Assembly (NCBI GenBank): GCA_013322215.1
Contig: JAAMEZ010000014.1
Location: forward strand, 372,001-436,000
Direction of reading: 5' to 3'
DNA length: 64,000 nt
From: Martinezella rhizogenes
GTDB lineage: Bacteria; Pseudomonadota; Alphaproteobacteria; Rhizobiales; Rhizobiaceae
Shown here: in pieces, positions 1-8,394 of the stretch
Numbering within the stretch: position 1 is the first letter of the stretch
How the letters are laid out: each line of letters starts with the position of its first letter
Notes under the pieces: generated by a model
The model's input: only the letters and a program-made list of their open reading frames with translations
The model's database searches: none
Told to the model about the DNA's origin: nothing
Translations under genes and position numbers: made by a program

Positions 1-89
1 CCATCGCTCGACGTAAACGGCTTGATGACGAGAATCGCCAGGATGGACGCGATCATCAAACCGAAAATGACGAGCAGCAGCATTCGCAT
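1..89 (-). CDS. Partial small membrane protein, N-terminus only
   Basis: A reading frame opens at ATG (complement of 87-89) and runs off the left edge of the window. The visible residues start MRMLLLVIFGLMIASILA and form one strongly hydrophobic segment, so this is either a membrane anchor or a signal sequence. An AGGA lies about seven bases upstream, and the stop of the BON-domain gene is only 15 bases upstream on the same strand, so the two are probably co-transcribed. The family cannot be recognised from 29 residues. Confidence 0.45.
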   Translation of the reverse strand, partial: MRMLLLVIFGLMIASILAILVIKPFTSSD

Positions 90-104
90 GTCGAAGTCCT
101 GATG

Positions 105-656
105 CTATGAGGATTTGCGCACGGCAAGATTGCTGTCATGTCCGACTATGCCGCTGGCTTGCCGGGAGATCGCCTCGGCGCGCTGCTTGGCCTCGTGATT
201 TTCAACGGATCCTTCGACAATGACACGCCCGCGACTGACGGTGACGAAGATGCTTGCCTCATTGAGCAATTGATCGGCCTTCAGCCTGCCTTCGATCTCC
301 GTGCGAATTTCCACATCCGTCCGTTCCTGCGTCAGCGAAGAGGTATTCGCGGGCCAGTCTTCAGGCATCGTGCCATCACCTGCTTCCCTTGATCCGGAAA
401 CCGTCCTGATATTGGAAACCCTGACAGAGATTTCTTCGGCCGTTTGCTCGCGCTGCAGGTCACATTCGGCTGAATCCTCGCAGCGCGCATCATCGGTACC
501 GTGCTCAGGCCGGATTTCCGCCGACGCATATTGTTTCGCCTCCTCGGCCACAATATCCCCCGAACCACCGGCAGCCTGATCAAGCGCCTGAAGAGTGCGC
601 ATGTCGCCGCGATCTGGAGAATTCTTTGCCATTGTCTGTTGCTTGGTTTCGGTCAT
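105..656 (-). CDS. BON domain protein
   Basis: The 183-residue protein has a long, polar, probably disordered N-terminal part (residues 1-115) and a C-terminal BON (OsmY/nodulation) domain at about residues 117-180, with the typical pattern of an alpha helix, VTVSRGRVIVEGSVE, and a second helix. BON domains bind phospholipid or other surfaces and are common in envelope-stress proteins; no signal peptide is evident here, so its place in the cell is unclear. The start is supported by a strong GGGAG ribosome site just upstream. It lies immediately upstream of the small membrane protein at the window edge and on the same strand as the MgtC-like gene. Confidence 0.75.
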   Translation of the reverse strand: MTETKQQTMAKNSPDRGDMRTLQALDQAAGGSGDIVAEEAKQYASAEIRPEHGTDDARCEDSAECDLQREQTAEEISVRVSNIRTVSGSREAGDGTMPEDWPANTSSLTQERTDVEIRTEIEGRLKADQLLNEASIFVTVSRGRVIVEGSVENHEAKQRAEAISRQASGIVGHDSNLAVRKSS

Positions 657-722
657 CGTCTTCTCCCTCTTTGATAAGGGGCAAACTTGTACCGCTCCGG
701 AATGTTCCGATATGGGCTTGTA

Positions 723-1451
723 TCAAGTTCCAGTTGTCAGCATTTCGAAGGATACGACCCTGTGATGCTCCTGCAGGGATGTCAGCAGTTGCGCGCCGCC
801 GCCATCCGGCCCTGCCTGCCGCCATCGCACCTCGTAGGATATATGCGCAGCGGCCTCGGTCGGACCCGCCGCCTTGCCGATAAAGGAGAAGACATATCCG
901 GGCGGTTCAAGCGCTGCTTGCATATCGGTAATCCCAACACCGGCATCGTAAGGCAGCTCTATCACGATACGCGCTTTCTGCCTGCGCGGGATCAGCCTGT
1001 CGAACCGCTTAAGCGGCGATAGCACCACAAAGGCAATAATGGCGCCGGCCGAGCCGACAATGAGTTGACCGCCGCCGATACACAGGCCGACGGCCGTCAT
1101 GATCCACAAGGTCGCAGCCGTGGTTACGCCGCTGACGAGATCTCCGCGCTTGAGAATGGCACCGCCACCGATGAAGCCGACGCCGGTCAGCACGCCGAGC
1201 GGAAAGCGCAGCACGTCCATCGAGACAAAGGACTGTGGCGTCTTGCCCAATGTGGACAGCAGCAGATTGGCCTGGATCATCGACAGGCACGCGGCAAGCC
1301 CGACGAGGATCGTCGTGCGAAACCCCGCCGCATGCCCGCCCATCTCTCGATTGATGCCGATCAGCCCCCCGGCGACGGTAACCAGCACCAGACGGACGAC
1401 AATATCCAGCCAGTCTACATCCATCCGCATGATATCGCTCAGGTCAGGCAA
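723..1451 (-). CDS. MgtC/SapB family membrane protein
   Basis: The protein has the MgtC/SapB N-terminal domain: four to five hydrophobic segments with the family signatures GGLIGINRE, AGFRTTILVG and GVGFIGGGAILKRG, followed by a soluble C-terminal part of about 90 residues. Family members are inner-membrane proteins linked to growth at low magnesium, acid tolerance and, in pathogens, inhibition of ATP synthase. I placed the start at a TTG (complement of 1449-1451) because a GGGAGG ribosome site sits five bases before it; an ATG at 1523 would add 24 residues but has a poor ribosome site, and an in-frame ATG just downstream (MDVDWLD) is also possible. Confidence 0.85.
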   Translation of the reverse strand: MPDLSDIMRMDVDWLDIVVRLVLVTVAGGLIGINREMGGHAAGFRTTILVGLAACLSMIQANLLLSTLGKTPQSFVSMDVLRFPLGVLTGVGFIGGGAILKRGDLVSGVTTAATLWIMTAVGLCIGGGQLIVGSAGAIIAFVVLSPLKRFDRLIPRRQKARIVIELPYDAGVGITDMQAALEPPGYVFSFIGKAAGPTEAAAHISYEVRWRQAGPDGGGAQLLTSLQEHHRVVSFEMLTTGT

Positions 1452-1695
1452 GATGTCCTCCCAGGAAGTGTCACCACCGGGATTTTTCAGTTGGGGAACA
1501 TCGCAGACGGCGTTTCGTTCCATTCTCTATTGGAACTGCTCACGAAAAGCACAATAGAAGCAGCATGATAATTTCCGGCTCTCTTGTCAGTTCGTGGGAA
1601 AGCGCCTAGCCAGGAGATCGCTTGCGCATTGCGCCGCGAACCGCTTCCTGCAACGGGAAGCGACCATATCGATTAGACATACCCTGCGAGGCCAT

Positions 1696-2595
1696 ATGAT
1701 TTCCGGAAGCCGTGAGAAGGGACCCATTGCCGGGATCGCACTCGCCTGCGCAGGATATGCCTGCTTTTCACTTCAGGACGCGATGATGAAGTGGCTGGTC
1801 GCCAGCTATGAAGTTCCGGAGATCCTCTTCATGCGCAGCCTGGTCATCGTGCTCGTCGCAGGAGTGCTCGTCCGTTATCGACGCCATCCGTCAATTTTCA
1901 AGAGCCCCTATCGCGGCACGGTCGTCCTGCGCGCCGGGCTGATGCTGCTTGCCTGGCTGCTATTTTACAACGCGGCCCGCTATCTGGGGCTGGCGGAACT
2001 GACGACGCTTTATTTCTCGGCGCCGATCATCGTCATGGTTCTGTCGATCTTCGTTCTCAAGGAGAAGGTCCATGCGGGCCGCTGGACCGCCTGCATAGGC
2101 GGCTTCATCGGCGTGACGATCGCGGCAAATCCAAGCCATTCGCCCAATCTCCTGCCCGCCGCCATGTGCATCGTCGCGGGCTTCTGCTGGGCTTGGAGCA
2201 CGATTCTGATCCGGCTTGTCAGCCGAAGCGAGACCACGCTCACCCAGATGTATGCCACGAGCCTGATATTCGGCATTGCCTGCGCCTTGTCATTCCCATG
2301 GACATGGAAGACGCCGGATGCAAGCGGCTGGGCGCTGATGCTGACCCTCGGCGTCATCTCCACCATTGGGCAATTTCTGCTCTACGAAGGCTTCCGCTAC
2401 GCACCTGCTTCGACGCTGGCGCCCATCGAATATAGCGGCCTCGTTTGGGCTTTCGTGTACGGCTACGTGATCTGGGCCGAAGTTCCGGCGACCAATGTCT
2501 TTGCCGGCGCCCTCCTCATCATCGCCTCAAGCTTCCTGCTCATCCTGTGGGAGCGTCGCATGGAGGGTGCCCACCGTAAGAACGTGAAATACTGA
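1696..2595 (+). CDS. EamA/DMT family transporter
   Basis: A 299-residue protein with about ten hydrophobic segments arranged as two EamA repeats, the usual drug/metabolite transporter fold. Features include FSLQDAMMKWL in helix 1 and the LFYNAARYLGLAEL region of helix 3-4, which resemble the RhaT/YdcZ-like exporters found widely in rhizobia. The open frame extends to 1594, but the ATG at 1696 with GAGG upstream gives the normal family N-terminus. The substrate cannot be read from sequence. The gene stands alone and is followed by a hairpin that may end its transcript. Confidence 0.85.
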   Translation: MISGSREKGPIAGIALACAGYACFSLQDAMMKWLVASYEVPEILFMRSLVIVLVAGVLVRYRRHPSIFKSPYRGTVVLRAGLMLLAWLLFYNAARYLGLAELTTLYFSAPIIVMVLSIFVLKEKVHAGRWTACIGGFIGVTIAANPSHSPNLLPAAMCIVAGFCWAWSTILIRLVSRSETTLTQMYATSLIFGIACALSFPWTWKTPDASGWALMLTLGVISTIGQFLLYEGFRYAPASTLAPIEYSGLVWAFVYGYVIWAEVPATNVFAGALLIIASSFLLILWERRMEGAHRKNVKY

Positions 2596-2639
2596 GACGC
2601 TACCCGTAGGTGGCCCGGTCTCTCTCGAAAACCGCAAGC

Positions 2640-2663
2640 CAGCCGCGCGAAAGCACGCGGCTG
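2640..2663. terminator. Hairpin between convergent genes
   Basis: An 8-base perfect inverted repeat, CAGCCGCG at 2640-2647 and CGCGGCTG at 2656-2663, with an 8-base loop, followed by CTTTA. It lies in the 180-base gap between the convergent EamA gene and the 206-residue minus-strand gene. The T-run is short, so it is a weak intrinsic-terminator candidate. Confidence 0.5.
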
Positions 2664-2774
2664 CTTTACGGCAACGATACTGAAGATCAGGCCGTTAAGT
2701 GCCCGAAGCCGATCTGCCGGATCGCGCCGCACTCCGGGCCTTCGACTTGAGACAACAGCTGTCCCGAAAAGCCA

Positions 2775-3395
2775 TCACACTGCTTTGCCGCCCGCCAGTC
2801 GGGCTGCACGCTGCATGCGGTTCGCTTCCAAAGCCCGCTGAAAATCCCGGTCGGTTTGCGCGTGGTGACGGAGATCCTCGAGAAACTGAGAGACGCCATC
2901 AAGCGTATCGACCACGACATATCGCAGACCGCCGCCAGCATCGATCAGGTCATGGCTAACGCTTACGCCGAAACCACCGGCTACCTTGCGAAACCATGCC
3001 GAGCGCCAGCGCTTGAAACCGTCGGGATCCGACTGGAACTCCGCAAGCAAGATCTTTTGCTGGTCAAGCCGCGCAAGGAACGTCTCAACCACACCCTGCG
3101 CGCCGGCCCTGGGCCTTTCCGCCTTCCTTGCAATCCATTTTTCAAGGAACTGAAACCCGGGCTGCGAAGCCGTCGCTTCATCATGATCGATCACCGCTGT
3201 GGAATCAGGCGCCGGCCGCTCAGCACAATCCGCTTGCGCAGACGGACTTGCTTGTGTTTCCTGCTCCATTGCCAGGGTCTGCTTGAGATCGGCGGCAAGC
3301 TCCCCCCAGATCGATCTTGCCGATTCGACCGGTTTTGCTTTTGCGCGGCGGGAGGTTTTGATTTCGATGATGAAGGGCTTTGTCTGTTTAACCAT
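2775..3395 (-). CDS. Hypothetical protein, rhizobial type
   Basis: A 206-residue soluble protein with no signal peptide or membrane segment. The N-terminus (MVKQTKPFIIEIKTSRR) is basic and is followed by a low-complexity stretch; residues 80-200 look like an ordered, helix-rich domain rich in Arg and Trp. I do not recognise the family. It is transcribed away from the alanyl-tRNA-synthetase-like gene and shares a 260-330 base divergent intergenic region with it. Codon use looks like that of its neighbours, and the length and basic N-terminus are consistent with a real gene. Confidence 0.6.
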   Translation of the reverse strand: MVKQTKPFIIEIKTSRRAKAKPVESARSIWGELAADLKQTLAMEQETQASPSAQADCAERPAPDSTAVIDHDEATASQPGFQFLEKWIARKAERPRAGAQGVVETFLARLDQQKILLAEFQSDPDGFKRWRSAWFRKVAGGFGVSVSHDLIDAGGGLRYVVVDTLDGVSQFLEDLRHHAQTDRDFQRALEANRMQRAARLAGGKAV

Positions 3396-3722
3396 GATGT
3401 TTCAGTGTGTGCTCGACGATGGAGCGCAGGTGATTGACAATCAGCATTGATAAGAGGCTGGCATTCTCTGAAAGCAACGACCGTACTACGGCGATCGCTT
3501 GTGATCATTATGGGCCAAGGCCGTACACCAAACCGATCGATGAAGCAATCTCGCCGCTCCCGTTCAAAATAGCCATCAGCGCACCGGAGCCTGATCTACA
3601 GCACGAACAAGACAGGCATGTAGCAAAGGTGAAGAAGATCCACGACTTGAAGCAGCGTGCCCTTTTCTGCCCAGCGAGGTGAAACTCGGATCTTCGCATT
3701 GCAGATCCCGCATCCTCTCGCT

Positions 3723-4625
3723 ATGTTTCGAGAAGGCACACGAACAGCAAAGGAGGTTGCCTATGTCATCGCGGGACGCCTGATCCAGCAATACCGAGAC
3801 TTCTGCCTTTCCAAAGGCATCAAATTCACACGCATAGACTCCGTAAGGCCGCATGATAATACCACGCTCTTCTGCAGCGCTGGGATGCAGCAGTACAAAC
3901 CCCTCTTCTCCGACCCTTACCATATTGGTACTGTCGCCAATACTCAGGCCTGCCTGCGAATGGGCGATCTCGACGAGATCGGGGACGGAACGCATTTCCT
4001 TCACTTCACGATGCTTGGGCTTTTCTCGTTCAGGGAGATGGCTGTCGGTGACGCTATCGATTTCTGGCTCGAGTTTCTCGGAACCCTTGGCCTCATGCCC
4101 GATCATGTCACTATCCATCCGGATCGCCTCGAAGAATGGACGCCGTTCTATGGCGGCCGCATCCCCATCATCCCGGATGACGAATGCACCTGGAGCGACG
4201 GCAGCATCAGCGGATACTGCACCGAGTTCTACAAGGACGGCATCGAGATCGGGAACATCGTCAATCCGCTCGGGACCTGTATCGACGTCGGTTTCGGCGC
4301 CGAACGCCTGGACATGATCTTGAACGGCACCCTGCCCGCCAATGCGCTCGGCACGCTGTGCGACACCGTCACGACGATCGTGGAAAGTGGTTATGAACCG
4401 GGAAACAAGGAGCAAGGATACGTCTTGCGAAAGCTCCTGCGTCGTATCCATGTGATGGGGGGAACGCTGGACCATCCCTATTTCGAACAGGAAGTCGAGC
4501 GTCAGGAGCGATTGCGCTCCAGATATTTGCGCCTTCACGAAAAATATCCCGACATGCCGCCGGAGTGGTGGTTTGACACGCACGGCATCGATATTGCCTA
4601 CCTGCAGGCGATGAATGCAAAGTAG
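3723..4625 (+). CDS. Stand-alone AlaRS catalytic-domain-like protein
   Basis: The product resembles only the class II catalytic domain of alanyl-tRNA synthetase. Visible are an AlaRS-like beginning (IQQYRDFCLSKGIKF), the SAGMQQYKPLF region, a motif-2 arginine in ACLRMGDLDEIGDG, LGLFSF, and motif 3 GFGAERLDMIL. The tRNA-recognition, editing (HXXXH) and C-Ala parts are absent: about 300 residues against about 870 in AlaRS. It may activate an amino acid for a carrier or small molecule rather than charge tRNA. The start is uncertain: ATG 3723 has no ribosome site, while a strong site at 3750-3756 serves an ATG at 3763 in another frame (see separate entry). Confidence 0.7.
   Translation: MFREGTRTAKEVAYVIAGRLIQQYRDFCLSKGIKFTRIDSVRPHDNTTLFCSAGMQQYKPLFSDPYHIGTVANTQACLRMGDLDEIGDGTHFLHFTMLGLFSFREMAVGDAIDFWLEFLGTLGLMPDHVTIHPDRLEEWTPFYGGRIPIIPDDECTWSDGSISGYCTEFYKDGIEIGNIVNPLGTCIDVGFGAERLDMILNGTLPANALGTLCDTVTTIVESGYEPGNKEQGYVLRKLLRRIHVMGGTLDHPYFEQEVERQERLRSRYLRLHEKYPDMPPEWWFDTHGIDIAYLQAMNAK
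3750..3783 (+). promoter_or_regulatory. Strong RBS plus six-codon leader, or frameshift
   Basis: AAGGAGG at 3750-3756 is followed six bases later by ATG at 3763. That frame reads MSSRDA and stops at TGA 3781-3783. The stop overlaps a CTG at 3780-3782, which is in the frame of the AlaRS-like gene exactly where homology begins. MSSRDA joined to LIQQYRDF aligns well with the usual AlaRS N-terminus (MSKSTAEIRQAFLDF in E. coli), so the reading suggests a -1 shift, coupled re-initiation at CTG, or a one-base sequence error. Confidence 0.5.
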
Positions 4626-4642
4626 GTTCGACCGATGATAAA

Positions 4643-4682
4643 AGCGGCGAAGGAGATCGTCCGAGCAGCCTCCTTCGCCGCT
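4643..4682. terminator. Strong hairpin after the AlaRS-like gene
   Basis: A 13-base perfect inverted repeat, AGCGGCGAAGGAG at 4643-4655 and its complement at 4670-4682, with a 14-base loop. It begins 17 bases after the stop of the AlaRS-like gene and lies between convergent genes. No T-run follows, so it may be a Rho-independent-like or transcript-stabilising structure. Confidence 0.6.
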
Positions 4683-4842
4683 CTGCAGGAAACGCGCAGG
4701 CGGCGTGGAACCTGCCAAACCCACGGGAAGTCGGGAGCGATCCTGAATTTCCGGAGATCACCAAGCCTCCATGAGCAACGATATCGGAAGATCTCTCTTT
4801 GCCGCCGGCGAAGTCATGACGCAAGGCAGATCGCCTCAATCG

Positions 4843-5475
4843 TCACCCGCTATCTGCCTGCATTGCCTGGAAGGCGGCGCCGAACCCGGTCAGAGAAATC
4901 GGAAGCTCCGCCATATTTCCCTGCATCATCCGGATCGAGACTTTTCCCGACTTTTCCTTCATCAAGGCGGCAAGCATTTCGGGTGGGCACAGCCCCTCCA
5001 CCAGGCATCCTTGCGTAGTGCAGCGCGATACCTTCGCCATCGTCGAATACTTGCTGCCGAAGCCAATCTTCACACCACCCTGAATAGCAAACCCGAGTGG
5101 AAGAGCCATTTGCATGCCAACCTTTTTGTCCGCGGAACGCGCCATGCTGATGACCATGAATACTTGCTTTTGATCCGGTGACGTCAATCGATAGACGATC
5201 TGACAGCGCGGCTTCATCGTTTTGTCGGCCGAACATTGCAATGTCCACGCATCGAACTTCTGTTCGGTAATCTGCGGAGTGGCCTGCGCGGATGCATCTG
5301 GAGCCGGCGCTGGGACCTTGGATGGATCGACCTTGCCGGCATCCGGCGTCACATTTTGAGACCCCGATGGCGGCGCGCCTGGACTATTATCGGCCCCTAG
5401 CGTCGAGGAAACACCTGCTCCCCAGAGCAAGAAAGCTGCACAAAACACGGATGGCCTCAAATATAAATTCATCAT
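4843..5475 (-). CDS. Invasion-associated locus B (IalB) family protein
   Basis: A 210-residue exported protein: a signal peptide of about 27 residues (cleavage near TLGA-DN), a Pro/Ala/Ser-rich linker to about residue 70, then the IalB domain (FDAWTLQC, MKPRCQIVYRL, two or more cysteine pairs including CTTQGCLVEGLC). IalB was named in Bartonella for red-cell invasion, but free-living rhizobia carry several copies and the role there is unknown; it is probably periplasmic. A GGGAGG ribosome site lies just before a double ATG, and the second ATG has the better spacing. It is divergent from the small secreted protein at 5636 across a very AT-rich promoter region. Confidence 0.85.
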   Translation of the reverse strand: MMNLYLRPSVFCAAFLLWGAGVSSTLGADNSPGAPPSGSQNVTPDAGKVDPSKVPAPAPDASAQATPQITEQKFDAWTLQCSADKTMKPRCQIVYRLTSPDQKQVFMVISMARSADKKVGMQMALPLGFAIQGGVKIGFGSKYSTMAKVSRCTTQGCLVEGLCPPEMLAALMKEKSGKVSIRMMQGNMAELPISLTGFGAAFQAMQADSG

Positions 5476-5635
5476 ATCCTCCCGATTTAATTTGCAATTC
5501 TACAATAAAGTGATAATATTATCGAATACATATAGATTTTAATTTTATTAAACAGATAAAAATTCGATAAATTTTCAATTTATATATTAAATATAGGCGA
5601 ATAATATTTAATAACACATAAGGAAACCGATTCCG
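5476..5635. promoter_or_regulatory. AT-rich divergent intergenic region
   Basis: About 160 bases between the IalB-like gene and the gene at 5636, with 5500-5620 almost wholly A and T. It must hold the promoters of both divergent genes. AAGGAAA near 5619-5625 serves the plus-strand gene. I could not assign convincing -35/-10 pairs, because almost any placement fits in such biased sequence. Confidence 0.45.
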
Positions 5636-5977
5636 ATGACATCGAAGCTCGTTGCCGGTTACTCCCTGATCGTCATGCTCGCGCTGACCGATGGCGCCGT
5701 ATGCGACGAAAGCTATCTGCAACAAGCGCCCTCCGCGGAAGCAAATCCTGCCTTCGTCGAACAGTTGCCGGAGACATCCGTCATGCCCGCGCACCAGCCG
5801 CCGACCAATCGCCGGGCGACACCGCACAAGCAGAGGCAGGCTTCGCGAGCACAGGCGAAAGTCCGATTGGTAAGCAGCATCTTTCCGAATGTCGGCAATG
5901 GCGTTACCGAGCGGGTCGCACCCGCACCGACCGATGGCCACTTGCCGACTGTCGGGTCAGGGACAGTGTCACGCTGA
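5636..5977 (+). CDS. Small secreted proline-rich hypothetical protein
   Basis: A 113-residue protein with an N-terminal signal-like segment (LVAGYSLIVMLALTDGAVC) followed by a Pro/Gln/Ala/Arg-rich, probably disordered tail. A GGAAA ribosome-site-like run precedes the ATG. No family is recognised. It is followed on the same strand by another small secreted protein (6173) and faces the curli operon, so it may be an accessory matrix component, but only the location supports this. Confidence 0.5.
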   Translation: MTSKLVAGYSLIVMLALTDGAVCDESYLQQAPSAEANPAFVEQLPETSVMPAHQPPTNRRATPHKQRQASRAQAKVRLVSSIFPNVGNGVTERVAPAPTDGHLPTVGSGTVSR

Positions 5978-6172
5978 CTGCGTTTCGACGGCGAACAATG
6001 AGATATGCACCGGGCGATCGCCTCGTGCGCCCGGCCAGAGCGAGACCGCCGATAAGAGCGGCAGCAAATATGGAACCGAAGGGTTTTCGACCAGTTGAAA
6101 CTTCGAGAGCGGCATGTTCGGAGCCGACAAATCCATAGCGGCTCGAGATTGCGATTTAGGAGCAGTATCGAC

Positions 6173-6463
6173 ATGATGCATCCCAAGAAAATCATTGCTG
6201 TTACGACTATCTTGCTTCTTGCCGGCACGCTTGGCTCAGCAGATGTTCTAGCAAGCAGCCAACCCATCATCCGGCGTGCCGGATTTTCAGAGACCCAAAT
6301 TCCCCAGGTGAAAGGACGTATTCCGGTGAGGAAGAATGGTAACCTGGAAAAGGGACCTACCGCGAAGGCTCCCGCCAAACCAAATTCGAATGCAAGCAAC
6401 CAGAACGGGGCGGTAACCTGCGGGCCTGACAACGCACAATCGGAAATCTGCCGGAAGAAATGA
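6173..6463 (+). CDS. Small secreted hypothetical protein
   Basis: A 96-residue protein starting MMHPKKIIAVTTILLLAG with a clear signal peptide cleaved near VLAS-S, followed by a polar Pro/Lys/Asn-rich segment and a C-terminal cysteine pair (VTCGPDNAQSEICRKK). AGGAG lies about ten bases before the first ATG. The open frame extends to 6095 but the upstream residues have no ribosome site. It ends 17 bases from the end of the convergent csgG-like gene. The function is unknown. Confidence 0.55.
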   Translation: MMHPKKIIAVTTILLLAGTLGSADVLASSQPIIRRAGFSETQIPQVKGRIPVRKNGNLEKGPTAKAPAKPNSNASNQNGAVTCGPDNAQSEICRKK

Positions 6464-6480
6464 TCTGGCGCCGGCAACGA

Positions 6481-7461
6481 TCATGAGCTCTTCGGCTTGT
6501 CCTTGACCAGGATGGGCTGGGACGCAGCCTCGACGGCCAGTTGCGCTGCGCTGGCGGCGGGAACCGTGACCGCCGGGCCGATCGGCCGGCCGTTGGCATC
6601 GAGCTTGTACGTCATGGCTCTTTGATGCTCGTCCAGATATCGCATGAATGCTGCGCCGGCGGCCGCATCCCTGAATTGCCATAGCCCGTTCCTCACGCCT
6701 TCGAAGATCAGTGAATAGACTGCGAGCTGAATGCCTTCCTGGACGCCCAAAGTCGTGGGTGCATTTCGTGTAATGCCGCCCTCGATCTGGAGCAGCTGGT
6801 CGACGCCGACGAAGCGGAACGCCGATCCCTGCAGCTGGACGGAATAGATCGTCTTGGTCGTACTGACCGAGGCCAGCACACGCCCCGTACTAACGCTGAC
6901 GGCCCGCAGGGATACGGTTACAATGTCCTTGCGATACTGCGTATTTCCACCAATCCCGAGATAGTTGGCACCGATACCGCCCGTCGTTTCATTGGAATCA
7001 TAGCCTATGATACCGCCATCAAGCAGCACGCCGGCAAACCGGAGCGGCGGGATGCCGCCAGCCTTGGCGCCGTAAACCGCCGACCTCGTGTTCTGGATGA
7101 TCTGCCGTTCCTGCAGCAGCGATTGCAGGTCCGTGCGTTCCACGACATTGAACCAGTTGCCATTTCCGGCCTTGGTCAGCACATCGGTCAACAACTGCGC
7201 GCCGCCTTGTGTCAGGGCGCGGGAATATTCGGCGAAGTTTTCATTGGGTTTGTTCTGCCCAGTCAGGTCAGGAAACGAATAGACTGCCACATCAAGCTTT
7301 TGTATGGGCGGCGGAAGACTCTCCAATGCCACGCCCGACTTTGTGGCGGGCATAAGCGTTGCCGGAGTACTCATCGGGTCGAGGCTGCTGCCCGCGGCAG
7401 CACAGCCAGTAAGACCCAATCCGCATAGAATGGCTGCAACAGGAAAACCAACTCGTGACAT
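6481..7461 (-). CDS. csgG: CsgG-type curli secretion channel lipoprotein
   Basis: A 326-residue lipoprotein: signal peptide MSRVGFPVAAILCGLGLTGC with lipobox LTGC (Cys20), then the CsgG/HfaB fold (AVYSFPDLTGQNKPNENFAEYSRAL, WFNVVERTDLQSLLQERQ, FAGVLLDGGIIGYDSN, VTVSLRAVSVSTGRVLASV). In curli systems CsgG forms the nine-fold outer-membrane pore that passes curlin subunits. The frame is open to a TTG at 7521 that overlaps the csgF stop; I chose the ATG at 7461 because it gives a normal lipoprotein signal. The C-terminal 60 residues extend beyond E. coli CsgG. It is the last gene of the minus-strand curli operon. Confidence 0.88.
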   Translation of the reverse strand: MSRVGFPVAAILCGLGLTGCAAAGSSLDPMSTPATLMPATKSGVALESLPPPIQKLDVAVYSFPDLTGQNKPNENFAEYSRALTQGGAQLLTDVLTKAGNGNWFNVVERTDLQSLLQERQIIQNTRSAVYGAKAGGIPPLRFAGVLLDGGIIGYDSNETTGGIGANYLGIGGNTQYRKDIVTVSLRAVSVSTGRVLASVSTTKTIYSVQLQGSAFRFVGVDQLLQIEGGITRNAPTTLGVQEGIQLAVYSLIFEGVRNGLWQFRDAAAGAAFMRYLDEHQRAMTYKLDANGRPIGPAVTVPAASAAQLAVEAASQPILVKDKPKSS

Positions 7462-7517
7462 GGCCGCTCGAATAAATCGCTCCCAACAACACCGAACGAT
7501 GACGCAATCAATTTGGC

Positions 7518-7832
7518 TCAAGGATTAGCCGGCACCTGGCCGCTCTGGATCACGATGACCGGAGATGTTCCAGTTGAACCCGTGCCTTGATTGACATTTC
7601 CAAGGTTGCCCAACGCATTGTTGAGACCGGATAGATCCGGTGTCTGCTGCTGGCCGGATTTGACGCCATCGCCCTGTGTTTGCGCCGTCGACAGCAGGAA
7701 CGTGCCATTCAGCGGATTGCCCCCAAAGGTCGGATTGGTCGGCTGATAGACCAACTGCCCCGCGGAAGCCGACATTGTTATTGCTGCAATCAGACCGATT
7801 GCAGCGATCGCCCTACATATCATCATTGGCAT
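7518..7832 (-). CDS. csgF: CsgF-like curli assembly protein
   Basis: A 104-residue exported protein with a signal peptide ending near ASA-G and then the hallmark CsgF N-terminus QLVYQPTNPTFGGNPLNG, which in E. coli inserts into the CsgG barrel and forms the second constriction. The rest is Gln/Gly/Asn-rich. GGAGA precedes a cluster of ATGs (7832, 7826, 7823), so the exact start is open by two or three codons. It sits between the curlin-like gene and csgG, as expected for a secretion partner. Confidence 0.85.
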   Translation of the reverse strand: MPMMICRAIAAIGLIAAITMSASAGQLVYQPTNPTFGGNPLNGTFLLSTAQTQGDGVKSGQQQTPDLSGLNNALGNLGNVNQGTGSTGTSPVIVIQSGQVPANP

Positions 7833-7866
7833 CTTCTCCGTTGCCCGAAAACATGGCCGCGCCCAC

Positions 7867-8394
7867 TCAGCGCTTGATAAGCAATCCACCACCCGGCAAG
7901 CGTGCGATCAGCACATTGACCGGTGCGGAACCTGCAGGCTGAAGAACACTGACATTCAAGCCCGCCCCATTCAGCAATACGACATTCGATCTTAGGTTAT
8001 TTCCGGCTTGCAGTACGTTTATATTTCCGTAGTTTCCTATGATTCCCGCAGTTGATATATTACCTGACCCGCCTTGGAGCTGATACACACTATTACGCAT
8101 ACCAATCTGCAGTGTCTGCGCTATATTATTGCCGCGTGACCCAACATTCGCTTCCGGCACATTTATAGCGCCCGTCCCGGCGTAATTTGCCGATGGATGA
8201 TGCCTCTCCGGTAGTGGCTGAGTGGTAACATCGTTGAATGTTACCGGTGTGGTCACATTAACCGGAATTTGAGCGACATAGGCCGTTTCGGCTCTGCATT
8301 CTGCTGTCATCACGTAGAATGAAGTGCTCAATGCGATGATCGCACTTGATAAGATCTTCGAACTCTTCAGACATTTCATTCCGGTAATTCGCAT
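7867..8394 (-). CDS. Curlin-like minor subunit (CsgB-like candidate)
   Basis: A 175-residue exported protein with a signal peptide ending near AECRA, a non-repetitive segment (residues 38-85), then about four degenerate curlin repeats (NIAQTLQIGMRNSVYQLQ, then NISTAGIIGNYGNINVLQ and LRSNVVLLNGAGLNVSVLQ). The C-terminus is basic (GGGLLIKR). This length and degeneracy suggest a nucleator or anchoring subunit like CsgB rather than the fibre subunit. It overlaps the csgH-like gene by 19 bases and is followed by csgF. The csgB name is not certain because the repeats are too divergent for a firm assignment. Confidence 0.7.
   Translation of the reverse strand: MRITGMKCLKSSKILSSAIIALSTSFYVMTAECRAETAYVAQIPVNVTTPVTFNDVTTQPLPERHHPSANYAGTGAINVPEANVGSRGNNIAQTLQIGMRNSVYQLQGGSGNISTAGIIGNYGNINVLQAGNNLRSNVVLLNGAGLNVSVLQPAGSAPVNVLIARLPGGGLLIKR

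Noticed and set aside
3434..3682. Plus-strand 82-codon frame before the AlaRS-like gene
   Set aside because: No ribosome site, no family resemblance, and it overlaps the likely promoter of the AlaRS-like gene.
6461..6487. ATGATC...GATCAT inverted repeat between the gene at 6173 and csgG
   Set aside because: Only six bases per arm in a 17-base gap with coding sequence on both sides; too weak to call a terminator.
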